A DNA stretch of 64,000 nt from Cyrtodaria siliqua (GCA_037043455.1 JAWPHD010005109.1:1-64000); one strand, 5' to 3'; counted from the first letter of the stretch, positions 47,752 through 58,207 are shown. Notes: generated from the sequence alone by a model not told the origin. Program-made: numbers and translations.

Positions 47752-47943
47752 GGAATGCTCCTCTCTCTGTTGACCAGGAAGCATCTCCAAAAAATGTTCC
47801 AGCCCCTAGTGGCAGTTTAATTGCAACAGCCCTACAGCCACCTGTTGACAGTGGTCAAGGTCAAAGGTCACCAGAACCAGCACACGGTCAAGGTCAAAAG
47901 GGATCATCAGTGGGACACGCATCTGTTTATACCCAACAGGAAG
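47752..47943 (+). CDS. Gene 2, Pro/Gln/Ser cassette exon 4
   Basis: Bounded by ATTTGTTTCAG and GTAAAC; 192 bases, phase 1 in and out. It encodes (G)NAPLSVDQEASPKNVPAPS, GSLIATALQPPVDSGQGQRS, PEPAHGQGQKGSSVGHA and SVYTQQEG. Same architecture as the 42455 cassette. It lies between the two zinc-finger exons and would feed in phase 1 into the small exon at 48801. Confidence 0.75.
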
Positions 47944-47987
47944 GTAAACTAGCACTTGTGTAATATCCTCTATTTATAATCATAAAT

Positions 47988-48513
47988 GGGTTGATGCATT
48001 ATTTTTAAACAACATTTATTTAAAAGGGCTCTGAAAAACTTGAAAAAAGCTGAAAGAATTATCAAAATGACATGAAAAATAAGGAGATATGACCTATTGA
48101 AAATTTGCAAAGAACATTAATGGAGGCTGCCATCTTGGAACGATGACGTCATCACGCCTTTTTACCATATATGGCATGTTGACAAAATATATTTTAAAGC
48201 AAAGAAAATCACTGCAAATCGATTAAAAATAAATATACAGGTGTAATGTATAATGTATATAAATGTTATGCTTATTTTTCATTTGCGGTGAATTTCATTA
48301 CTTTAAAAGACATTTTGTCAATGTGCCATATATGGTAAAAAGAAGCGATGACTTCCTCGTTCCAAGATGGCTGCCTCCGTTTATTTTGTTTGCAGATTTT
48401 CGATAGGTCATGTCTCCTTTATTTTTCATCGCACTTTGATAATTCTTTCAGTTTGTTTCAAGTTTTTTAGAGCCCTTTAAACCAAACCTTGTTTGAAAAT
48501 AGTGCATCAACCC
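47988..48513. mobile_element. 526-bp palindromic MITE in a gene 2 intron
   Basis: The termini GGGTTGATGCA and TGCATCAACCC are perfect inverted repeats. Pairing extends inward for over 200 bases on each side (GGGCTCT...AGAGCCC, GACCTAT...ATAGGTC, CCATCTTGGAAC...GTTCCAAGATGG, CCATATATGGCA...TGCCATATATGG). The intron text of other cassettes (TATAATCWTAAATACAATAAAG) is interrupted by it, which identifies it as an insertion. Confidence 0.88.
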
Positions 48514-48800
48514 CTTTAAATACAATAAAGATGAACCAAAATATGGCCTTTTTTTGTTGTTTTTTAAATTTCTTGACAGCAATATAGGCGAAATACTTAT
48601 TGCCAACATGGACTTCCTTGTTTATTGTTTTTAATTGGGAGTTTATGCAAATGCTGTACACTGCTTATATGTTGCGCTGAGTTACATGCAGAATGAATAA
48701 CAACATTACAGTAGCTAATATTCTTCCACATAAGACTTCAGTTCATCCCATTACATGTATAAACTTTTGACGTTAGAGAATATTTTTTTTATAATTCTAG

Positions 48801-48841
48801 CTTTGGACGAAAATCAGCAGCATCAGAGACATCTTAGAAAG
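48801..48841 (+). CDS. Gene 2, small linker exon
   Basis: Bounded by TTATAATTCTAG and GTAAGT; 41 bases, phase 1 in, phase 0 out. With the split first codon it reads ALDENQQHQRHLRK. It is the adapter between phase-1 cassettes and the phase-0 finger exon at 50255; without it the reading frame cannot connect. The strong donor and the exact phase conversion are the support. Confidence 0.65.
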
Positions 48842-49077
48842 GTAAGTTTTCAAAAATTCAAGATTTCCTTGTGTTTGTGTTTTAATGCGATCGATTTCGA
48901 CGAGTTTTCGGACTGAAGTCTGTTAGTTCGTATGAGATTCTTACATTTTAAATAAATTGCTCAGTGGATTTAGATCTTCTTTTGCATAAATGCTTGACGA
49001 TGTGACAACTCCCAGATGCCTACCATCAAGGTAAAACTTGGGCTGTTAGGTCAAAACTGGGTATTTTCGTTTCTTTT

Positions 49078-50070
49078 TAGCTTGACTGATCAGAGATCAG
49101 CAGAGCTTATGCCGTGGTGCGGCGTCTGTCGTCCGTCTGTCCGTCCGTCTGTCTGTCCGTAAACTTTTTTTGTAGCGACTACTCCTCTGAAACTACTGAA
49201 TGGATTTTCATGAAACTTTACAGAAATGTTGCCCATGAAGTCTAGTTGATCCTAGCAAAAATTCATGTTGATGTGAAAGCCAAGATGGCCGCCAAATCTA
49301 AAAATAGGTTTTTAAAAAACAAGTTTGTAGCGACTACTTCTTGAAAACTCTAAGTGATATTGATATGGGACTTTTTCTAAAATGATCAGCATGACATGAT
49401 GTTGGTCCTTGTCAAAAATCGTTTTGATTCGATGTTAAACATGGCTGCCAGCGACCATCTTTGTTTACATGGAGTTATATAGTAAAAACTTGTAGCGACT
49501 ACTCCTCTGAAACTACTTGGCGGATTTTCATGAAACATCACAGGAATGTTGCTCCTGATGTCTTATTGATCCTAGCAAAAATTCAGGTCGGCCAGAAATT
49601 CAAGATGGCCGCCACAGCTAAAAATAGATTTTTAAAAAATAAGTTTGTAGCGACTACTTCTTGAAAACTATAAGTGATATTGACATGGGACTTTTTCTAA
49701 AATGATCAGCATGACATGATGTTGGTCCTTGTTGATCCTAGAAAAATTTCAGGCTGACCGGAAATTCAAAATGGCCGCCACGGCTAAAAATAGATTTAAA
49801 ATAAATAAATTTGTAGCGACTACTACTTGAAAACTATAAGTGATATTGATATGGGACTTTTTCTAAAATGATCAGTATGACATGATGTTGATCCTTGTCA
49901 AAAATTATTTGACTTTAAACATGGCCGCCAGCGGCCATCTTTGTTTACATAGAGTTATATAATGAAAACTTGTAGCGACTACTCCTATGAAACTACTTGA
50001 TGGATTTTCATGAAACTTCACAGGAATGTTGACCAGCAGAGCATTCACAGGCTCTCTTGAACCTCTAGTT
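49078..50070. repeat. Interspersed repeat, copy B of 23620-24240
   Basis: It begins AGCTTGACTGATCAGAGATC and carries the same TATGCCGTGG, TTGTAGCGACTACT, CAAGATGGCCGCCA and ATGATCAGCATGACATGATG blocks. It is longer than copy A because the ~200-bp unit repeats one or two further times. Confidence 0.88.
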
Positions 50071-50121
50071 TATGCACCTCGCACCTTGTTGGTTAAACAC
50101 TATACAAAAATAAAATAATAA

Positions 50122-50152
50122 AGGCCGTCATGACAGAAATGAGAGAACAATG
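50122..50152 (+). pseudogene. Remnant of a recombinase-like exon upstream of the second finger exon
   Basis: GTCATGACAGAAATGAGAGA is almost identical to the 50793 region inside the large exon (GTCATGACAGAAATGAGGGA, encoding VMTEMRE), but it lies in the intron just before the second finger exon. It looks like the residue of copy 1's recombinase-like sequence. Confidence 0.55.
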
Positions 50153-50254
50153 TTTTGAAGGAAACTGAAAATAAAACTTACACCAGATGACATTTTACAT
50201 AGTACACAGCATGAGATGTAATGTAATACATGCATAAATATTCTATATTTTCAG

Positions 50255-51824
50255 AAACCTGAACGTTACTGCATTTATTGTCATAAAACTGTCATCGGTG
50301 GAAAGTTGAAGAGGCACATTACAGGAAAACACCAAAACATTGAAGAAGTCAAGCAAGCCCTCCAAAAACCATATCAACTTCTCAACATCTTCATTGAACA
50401 AAAAAGAAAGGAGGGAATGTATGAATACAACCAAATTGCTTTACAGAAAACACAATTTGATCTGAATGTTTTAATGAGGCAGAGGAAATCGAAGTCAAAT
50501 GATTGTCTTAAGATGTGCACTGGCTGCCACTTGTTTCTGTCCAATAGGACGTTCTACAGACACAAGCACAGATGTTCCTCAATGAATCCTGAGCCTATGA
50601 GCTTAACCCTGACAAGAACATCTAGCTTGCCAGCACACAAGGATTCAGAATTTGTGAAAAACATTTTGAACAAATTTAGAGATAACGAGGCGGGAAAACT
50701 TTGCAAGGACGATTCAATTATCCAACTTATTGGATACCAACAATTTTGTACGAAAACATTTGGAAAAAGTGATTTCAGTAAAATAAAAAAGGAGGTCATG
50801 ACAGAAATGAGGGAGCTGGCCAGGTTATATCTCAGATTCAAAACAATTGTGGTGGAAGATGTGACTGTGGAAGATATGTTTGACAGGAAGTATTTGACCA
50901 GTTTAAGAGAAGCAATAAATAGCCTGAGTGCTGCAGATGAAAATCAAAATGAAGAAAAACATGGCCTCAAGCTTTTTTTGCATTCCTTAGTTCAAAGGAC
51001 GATTAAATATTTGAAGGGCTTCTACGCGGAAAACATGGATGATGAGCCGTATGAGGAACTGTGCAAATTCCAAACTGCCTACAATTTTAGAATTCAAGAG
51101 CTACTGTCAGCAGCAATGTGTAAAAGCAAAGCGTTAGACAAAACCCGAACGCCTGAAAACCTGCCAGAAGAAAAAGACCTAAAAACCTTGAAAAGTTATA
51201 TCGAAATGGAAGTTCAAGGACTAATGAACGGGTTCGACATTTCCCAATATGCATGGCTAAGGTCATTAGTCATGTGCAGACTGACGCTATATAACTGCAG
51301 AAGAGGCGACGAGCCCTCAAGGATCCTTACAAGTGAATGGACTGATGCCATAAATAAAGTTTGTCCACCTACAGAACAGGTAGAAAACATTCAAGATGAG
51401 GGGGAAAAGTTTCTTGTTGGTAATTTTTTGATAGCCTACTTGCATGGTCAAGGTCAAAAGTATGTACCAGTTCTTATACCAAACAACATGGTTGAGGCAC
51501 TCAATGTTTTAGTGAAATACAGGGAACAGTCTGGGATACACAAGGACAATTTGTGCCTCTTTGGAACCAAATCGGTGTCAGCGCATTGCTCCAGTTGGAA
51601 TGCGGCCAAAGATGTTTTCAAGAAAGCAGATGTCAAAATAAAGTCAACAAAAAATAGACAGAGAATCTCCACCATTTATGCAAGTCTGGATATGTCTCGA
51701 CAACATCAAAGGGAATTCCTTCGGAAAATCGTCCTCGACGAACATGTTAACAAAGACAACCAAGTTGCACAGGGAAATGGAGATGTGACTATCGTAGGAG
51801 AGATGCTCAGCAATGTTGACAATG
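50255..51824 (+). CDS. Gene 2, zinc fingers plus degenerate tyrosine-recombinase-like domain
   Basis: Bounded by ATTCTATATTTTCAG and GTAAGC; 1570 bases, phase 0 in, phase 1 out. Order: finger 1 KPERYCIYCHKTV, HITGKH (C2H2); linker; finger 2 CTGCHLFLSNRTFYRHKHRC; a helical segment resembling a core-binding domain (VKNILNKFRDNEAGKLCKD, MTEMRELARLYLRFK); then a catalytic-like half. Box I is LYNCRRGDEPSRILTSEW, with the conserved Arg in an RRGxEP context. Box II is RQRISTIYASLDMS. After FLRKIVLDEH no tyrosine occurs to the exon end, so the nucleophile expected in this family is absent and the domain is probably catalytically dead. This resembles domesticated Crypton/YR-derived proteins in animals. 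The ATG at 50306 would lose finger 1, so a spliced start is preferred. Confidence 0.82.
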
Positions 51825-51879
51825 GTAAGCAAAAAACTTTATAAAACAAGCACAAAAAAATATAAACTTTATTATACCC

Positions 51880-52420
51880 CCGCTTTCAAAAAGTAAAGTG
51901 GGGACTATAGGAATCATGTTGTCCGTTGCATACCCTCCTGTCATGTAACACATTTTTGTCCCGTCGTGTCCTGTCCCAAGAACATAAAAATATAAACTTT
52001 ATTATACCCTTGCTTTCGCAAAGTTAAATGGGGGCTATATAAGAGTCCTGTCCTGTCGTGTAACACATTTTTATCCCATCGCATAACATATTTGTATTAC
52101 TTGCATACCTGTAACTGTTTTGAAAGGGTTGTTCCCAAATTTCCCATTGCGTCCCGTCATGTAACACGTTTTTGTCTCATCACGTCAAGTCCCATCGCGT
52201 AACACGTTTTTATTACTTAAATTCCTCAAACAGTTTTGAATGGCTTGTTCCCAAACTTCATATACAAATAAAAATTATGTCCCTCGACTTCACCCATTGT
52301 TGATTGCCTTTTCTTTGATTACCATTTCTTTGACTTAAACAGGGCATTCATCACCTTCAATGATAGTTCTAGTTTTTTTGTCTTGCCTGCATTTACAAAG
52401 ATGAGACTTACGCACCACTC
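51880..52420. repeat. Interspersed repeat (TATACCCCCGCTTTC family)
   Basis: TATAAACTTTATTATACCC occurs twice. GTCCCGTC(A/G)TGTAACAC blocks and CAGTTTTGAATGGCTTGTTC are shared with 40390-40590. Confidence 0.65.
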
Positions 52421-52589
52421 ATTCCGGCAATGTGGTTGACGATCAACAAATGTTAAAGGTTTTTTTATTAGGCTCCGTCACGAAGGTCGAGCAAGCATAT
52501 AGTGTTACCCTTGTCCGTCCGCCTTCATAAGAAAAGGTTTTACATTTACATTTGTTGTTGAGTCCATTTCTCATACACCAGAAGAGGTA

Positions 52590-53497
52590 GAGCTTTGAAA
52601 CTTCTCCCATGTTTACATCTGTATGACAGCAGGGTGTTCCTAAGCTTTCGAACTTCTTCCATGTTTACATCGGTATGACAGCAGGTTGTTCCTAAGCTTT
52701 CAAACTTCTCCCATGTTTACATCTGTATGACAGCAGGGTGTTCCTAAGCTTTCAAACTTCTCCCATGTTTACATCTGTATGACAGCAGGGTGTTCCTAAG
52801 CTTTCAAACTTCTCCCATGTTTACATCTGTATGACAGCAGGGTGTTCCTAAGCTTTCGAACTTCTTCCATGTTTACATCTGTATCACAGCAGGGTGTTCC
52901 TAAGCTTTCAAACTTCTCCCATGTTTACATCGGTATGACAGCAGGGTGTTCCTAAGCTTTCGAACTTCTCCCATGTTTACATCTGTATGACAGCAGGTTG
53001 TTCCTAAGCTTTCAAACTTCTCCCATGTTTACATCGGTATGACAGCAGGGTGTTCCTAAGCTTTCGAACTTCTCCCATGTTTACATCTGTATGACAGCAG
53101 GGTGTTCCTAAGCTTTCAAACTTCTCCCATGTTTACATCGGTATGACAGCAGGGTGTTCCTAAGCTTTCAAACTTCTCCCATGTTTACATCGGTATGACA
53201 GCAGGGTGTTCCTAAGCTTTCGAACTTCTCCCATGTTTACATCTGTATCACAGCAGTGTGTTCCTAAGCTTTCAAACTTCTTCCATGTTTACATCTGTAT
53301 GACAGCAGGGTGTTCCTAAGCTTTCAAACTTCTTCCATGTTTACATCTGTATGACAGCAGGGTGTTCCTAAGCTTTCGAACTTCTTCCATGTTTACATCT
53401 GTATGACAGCAGGGTGTTCCTAAGCTTTCGAACTTCTCCCATGTTTACATCTGTATCACAGCAGTGTTCCTAAGCTTTCAAACTTCTTCCATGTTTA
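52590..53497. repeat. 52-bp minisatellite, about 17 copies
   Basis: The unit is TTCCTAAGCTTTCAAACTTC, TCCCATGTTTACATCTGTAT, GACAGCAGGGTG. Variation between units is concentrated at a few positions (TTTCA/TTTCG, TCCC/TTCC, TCTG/TCGG, GACA/CACA). Confidence 0.97.
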
Positions 53498-53770
53498 AGG
53501 GGCGCCCGTGGCCGAGTGGTTAACGTCTCTGACTTGAAATCACTTGCCCCTCACCGCTGTAGGTTCGATCCCTCAGGGGCCTAGGAATCTTTATGTGAGG
53601 AAGCTATCCAGCTGGCTTGCGGAACGTCGGTGGTTCTAATCAGGTGCCGGCCGTGCACGAAAATTGCCCGGAGGGGCACCTGAGGTCTTCCTCCACCAGT
53701 GGAAGCTGGAAAGTCGCCATATGACCTTAGCTGTTGGTGCGACTATAAAGTCCAATTCAATCAATTCAAT
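53498..53770 (+). mobile_element. tRNA-derived SINE inserted in the minisatellite
   Basis: The head GCGCCCGTGGCCGAGTGGTT supplies an A box, and GTAGGTTCGATCCCTCA a B box. The body includes AGGTGCCGGCCGTGCACG and GGCACCTGAGGTCTTCC. The 3' end is TCCAATTCAATCAATTCAAT. CTTCCATGTTTA flanks both sides (53486-53497 and 53771-53782), consistent with a target-site duplication, although the same word also belongs to the minisatellite. Confidence 0.9.
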
Positions 53771-54003
53771 CTTCCATGTTTACATCTGTATGATAGCAGT
53801 ATGACTTATCCCATGTTTACAACATCTGTATCACAGCCGTATGCTCATAAACTTTCAAACTTCTCCCATGTTTACATCTGTATGACAGCAGGGTGTTCCT
53901 TAGCTTTCAAACTTCTCCCATGTTTACATCTGTATGACAGCACTTTCAAACTTCTCCCATGTTTACATCTGTATCACAGCTGGGTGTTCCTAAGCTCTCA
54001 AAC
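53771..54003. repeat. Remainder of the 52-bp minisatellite, degenerate
   Basis: Four to five shortened or rearranged units (CCCATGTTTACATCTGTAT, CAGCAGGGTGTTCCTTAGC) continue after the SINE. Confidence 0.9.
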
Positions 54004-54139
54004 GGCAACATGCTTCTACTAAAAGAAGCCCGTGTGGTTGCCAGAGTAGAATACAACCACTGCAAATCCCGCTAGAGGCAGAGGCCTTCATGTTCATTTT
54101 GTCATTTTTTATCATGCTCATTTAAGATCTTCAGCAGGA

Positions 54140-54335
54140 CACAGCGTATGCAAACGTGGCTTCATCGTAAATGGAGTGTCTTCTACAGAATTTGTAGCAA
54201 CTCTGTAGTACTGCAGGTTAAAAGCTTCTAGGCCCATTCTTTGTATTTTATCTTGATGTAAATGGAGGATGAGCCTGGCATGTTCATTCCTGTTATGCGC
54301 CATATAACCTTCCATGTGTTGGTGCTGCATCAATT
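54140..54335. repeat. SINE-like 3' fragment; related copy at 55085-55175
   Basis: TTCTAGGCCCATTCTTTGTATT and CATATAACCTTCCATGTGTTGG match TTCTAGGTCCATTTTCCATATT and CATACAACCTTTCATGTGTTGG downstream. A third tail is at 54970-55015. Confidence 0.6.
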
Positions 54336-54754
54336 CAATTCTACTAAAAGGTCAGTGAGAATGACCTTGGCATACTTACACACTATTGAATTTTGTATGT
54401 GACTCACAACACTAAAGCCTTGTCCCATGGACACTTTTTAGTTTACACAACAACCTATAATGACCTATAATGGATACAGTTCCCATATTTGGTCATTGTG
54501 TGCATACGCTCATATACTATATTTGTCCTGAACTTACCATTAAGGTTAAAAAATTACTGAAAATACTTATTTTTTAAATAAAAATGTTCTTTTGACATTA
54601 TCTTTAAATGTCAAGGGATATAACTTTCAGATGCGTTGGTTACACATGAAACACACCAATATGTGTCACCAATATGTGTCAATTACACATATAACACACC
54701 AATATGTGTCAATTACACATGTAACACACCAATATCAATTTTTTGTTTTCATAG

Positions 54755-54871
54755 GAACAAGTATCTCCAAAGAGGTGTTAGCTGCAGAAGGCTCACATGT
54801 AGGGGAGGAAGATACAGAACAGGTCGATGTGGAGCAGGAAGCCGTAGAGCAGGAAGACAGCAGTAAATTAG
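54755..54871 (+). CDS. Gene 2, acidic linker exon
   Basis: Bounded by TTTTTTGTTTTCATAG and GTGATG; 117 bases, phase 1 in and out. It encodes (G)TSISKEVLAAEGSHVGEED, TEQVDVEQEAVEQEDSSKL. Strongly acidic, Glu/Gln-rich, probably disordered. It follows the recombinase-like exon in the correct phase. The acidic composition also recalls the Myt1-like linker, so membership in gene 1 is not excluded. The upstream (ACACATATAACACACCAATATGTGTCAATT)-type short repeats are intronic. Confidence 0.6.
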
Positions 54872-55510
54872 GTGATGAACATTTATTAAGGCAACCTTAT
54901 AATGTTAATTCAATCATACGTATCACTATTTTTTGTGAAAAAATCTATAAATTATGTTCATTCCTATTTAGGGCCATATAACCTTTCTTGTGTTGGTGCA
55001 CCGTAAAACTTGATTCAGTCAGTTTAGATAATTGATAGTTTGAATAACAATATTAGTGAAAATGAAGCACTCGTGATTAGGTGAGAAAGTTCTAGGTCCA
55101 TTTTCCATATTTTATCTCGATGTTCATGCCTGTTAGGCACCATACAACCTTTCATGTGTTGGTGCGCCTTAAAACCTAATTCAGTTAAATTCGTGATTAT
55201 TTCCAGATCCACAGTATATAGGGAGAATCTTAAAAAATCTTATAAGACTACGTTCTGATATTGTGCATGTAGCATTGGCTTATAGTTCTCGACCAGGTTT
55301 GTTCAAATATTGACCCTTGAGACATATATGCCAGTTCCAGGGGTCTACACTATATCTTTTAACTCTACCAGTGTTCTTGAATTCAATCTGAGCTTTTATT
55401 TTACCAGTAGAATGTCCTCAGGCCGTCTTAAGCGTGTTGTTACTTGTGTTCTAGTTCAAGAATATTTCATGTGGAGCGTTTTTTATTCTCAAAATTTATT
55501 TGTCTTGTAG

Positions 55511-55576
55511 ATTCCCAAGGTGTAGCCAGACGAAAGAGAACGAGGTCAAGGAAAGCCTTGGAACAGGAAGAAACAT
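55511..55576 (+). CDS. Gene 2, basic (NLS-like) exon, copy 1
   Basis: Bounded by TTATTTGTCTTGTAG and GTAATG; 66 bases, phase 1 in and out. It reads (D)SQGVARRKRTRSRKALEQEE T. RRKRTRSRK is a credible nuclear localisation signal (inference). A diverged second copy of the same exon lies 775 bases downstream. Confidence 0.6.
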
Positions 55577-56285
55577 GTAATGTTTTTTTATTGTTAGTTC
55601 AAAAGATGACACTATGGTAATACATACCACATATGTTTTACATAGAGTTATATAGGGAAAAATTTAAACAATCTTCTAAACATTTAGTCTACAGCTCTGA
55701 TATTGTGCATATACAGAGATATGCTCCTTTAAATAAACGTAAATTGGCAAAATAACAGCTCCAGATAAGCTTTCATATCTTGCTCATTTTGAAATTTGTA
55801 AAGAGTACATGTTTTAGTTGTGTTGCTTTTTTACCCACAAACATGCCATTTGTATACTAGAATTGTGAATTACCTATGCTGATTTGTACTCCCAATTTAT
55901 TTTTTCATAAATAGCCCCAAAAATTGCTTATCTGGAGCTCTGAAATAAATTGAGCTATGGTCATGAAACTTTGTACAGCTCTTCCTTATCAATTATTTAA
56001 TGAATTGTTATTCAATTGCCGCTTTTCATAAGACTTTCAAACATTTTTTCTGCTCCATAATCAATAATTCATGAAGAATTGCACCAACTGTCTTTAAACT
56101 TTATAGTTAATTGTCCTTGCTGAAATAAGCATATTACTTGCGACACAAGTTCCAAGGAACACCCTTCTAGTTACAAGTAAGGTTCCCTCTGGCCCTCATG
56201 TTTCTTATTTGTACCCTTGTTACGAGTTTCAGGAGCATTTCATTATGAAGCACTTTTTATTAAAAAACATAATTGTCTTAACTAG

Positions 56286-56351
56286 CCTCCCAATGTGTAG
56301 CCACACGAAAGAAATCATGGTCGGGGAAAGTCTTGGAAAAGGAAGAAAAAG
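56286..56351 (+). CDS. Gene 2, basic exon, copy 2
   Basis: Bounded by TTGTCTTAACTAG and GTAAGT; 66 bases, phase 1 in and out. It reads SQCVATRKKSWSGKVLEKEE K. It aligns without gaps to 55511-55576 and keeps the frame and donor (SQxVAxRK, KxLExEE). The acceptor is weaker than that of copy 1, so it may be used alternatively or be decaying. The open frame from 56333 that reads through the donor is not a separate gene. Confidence 0.5.
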
Positions 56352-57240
56352 GTAAGTTTTTTAACATTGAACAGTTCTGTTATTACTACCTTGAGGAAGG
56401 AAAATCAGGGTATATTGAAGCAGTGTTTTTCTTTGGCTGTTTTATAGCCTTTATTGGATGCTTAATGCTAAAACATAGTTTTTTCCCCAATTGTGACACA
56501 AAAATTCCCAAGTAAAAGGAAAAAAGAAAAAAAAGAAGAAAAAATTCAAAAAAGCCTTAGTGTGACTGAGAATGAAACGCTTTTAAATGCCTCTGTGTAC
56601 CGAAAACAGTATTAAAGATGCAATTATTGAATGAATGTTTTACTGTATTTTTTTCCTAATTTTATGAAAAATAGCACTAAAATGATATGGATTATGTTCC
56701 TAAAGTATAGAGAGAGAAAACACTGTAATTGGTCATTGGGACCATTTTAAAATAAAATAAATCTGTGTAAAGGTTTATAGATATAGATGGAACATTGACA
56801 GTTTCCTATAATAAAGGGCAGAATGATATACCTAGACAGTTTCTTATAATAAAGGTCAATAATTATAAATTACATGTCTAATCAGGCATTAGAGGAATTT
56901 CCAAGTTAAAAATAGCTTGAATGACTCTTAGTTTCTACTGCCATATTCAAATGTACCTAACCCTGGCACTTACAGATCCCTAGACCTCCATTTCAGTTTG
57001 AAATGTGCAAAACACCTTTTTGGCTGCTATTTATTCACTATTTACCAACTGAATAGTCAATGTATAGCAGCAGTGTTATTGCTAATTGTTGTTGAAAAAT
57101 TCTTCTTTTTAGGGGTTACATTAACTTTTTTTTTTTGATTGATTATTAAAATAGTTATAATGAAGTTCTTAAGGATCCATTGATTAATGTTATAATCAGT
57201 AGATCCTTAAGATCAATGTGGTACTTTTCCCTTTACACAG

Positions 57241-57330
57241 GAAGCTTTAGGTGGTTGCAAGAGGAAACAGAGCTTGTTTTAAAGGAGTTTAAAGATTGGA
57301 TCGATAAACCTGTAGGCAACCCTTTGCCCA
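57241..57330 (+). CDS. Gene 2, Myb/SANT-like domain, first exon
   Basis: Bounded by TTTTCCCTTTACACAG and GTAAGT; 90 bases, phase 1 in and out. It encodes (G)SFRWLQEETELVLKEFKDWI, DKPVGNPLP. The W-x2-EE-x2-LVxxxF pattern is the start of a Myb/SANT-like helix-turn-helix. Proteins with a YR-like middle domain in fish and invertebrates often end in such a Myb-like module (recollection, not checked). Confidence 0.65.
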
Positions 57331-57359
57331 GTAAGTATTTTAATTAAGGGAAGTTGTTT

Positions 57360-57960
57360 TTACCTCGGCATTTGTACCTTTGTATTTTTAATGCATAGAA
57401 AATTCTTGTCTTTGAAAGTACTTACGGGACTGCATTGAAACTTCATAAAATGATAAAGGCAATAAGAGGAAATGCAGAGCAAAAGAACTGTAACTTTTCA
57501 CTCAAACAAGTTATTGCCCTTTGTTATTTTATAATTCTTGTCTGGAGCATAACTTTAAAACTATGAATGAGAATGCAATGCAACTTTACACTATGATAGA
57601 GGGCAATGAGAGTAAGTGCAGAATATAGGAACCATAACTCTTGTAAAGTAGAGTTATTGCCCTTGGTAATTTTATACTTATAATTCTCGTCTGGAGCATA
57701 ACTCAAAACCCACTAATGGGACTGCAATGAAACTTCACACAAATTCATTCAAATTAAAGTTATTCCTTTGGTAATTTTATACTTATAATTATTGTCTAGA
57801 ATATGACTCGAAAACTACTACACGGATTTTAAGGAAAATTCACACAGTGATAAAGGGCAATGCAAGAGAGCATAAGAACCATAGCTCTAACTTCGTTTAA
57901 GTTCTGTTGCCCTTTGTAATACTAAGCACCCAGTTCGGGAAGCATCCATCGGTTCTACCG
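57360..57960. repeat. Interspersed repeat; related copy at 63190-63690
   Basis: Tandem-like blocks ATTCTTGTCTGGAGCATAAC, GAAACTTCACACA, GATAAAGGGCAATG and AAGTTATTGCCCTTTG occur about three times. It terminates GGGAAGCATCCATCGGTTCTACC; the 63-kb copy ends GGGGAGCATCCGTCAGATCTAC. Confidence 0.8.
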
Positions 57961-58207
57961 ATATTCTTGTATTGTATAGTAAATGTTAACATTTGAGCAG
58001 TTACGTTTGTGACCGTCATATGACCTTCTAGTGAAATAACTGGGTGATTCTTATGTTTCAATTTTGCATCTAGGTTAGTTTTTCACAAACTGTAATCTGC
58101 GCCAGAGCAACCAAACTTTTGTCTGGTTGTATCTTAGGTCAGTGTCCACTTTACAGGTAGTTAAGGTATATATCCGAAAGTTATATCACATTTTTGTTTT
58201 GTTTCAG

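Noticed and set aside
50306..51844. ATG at 50306 as an intronless gene start
   Set aside because: It would cut away the first finger (CIYC), whose coding begins at a good acceptor and is conserved in the 46876 copy; the end beyond 51824 runs into a consensus donor.
53699..54022. 107-codon frame with repeated CLHLYDS residues
   Set aside because: It is made of SINE tail and 52-bp minisatellite units.
56333..56515. 60-codon frame starting in the basic exon
   Set aside because: It reads through the GTAAGT donor of exon copy 2 into the intron.
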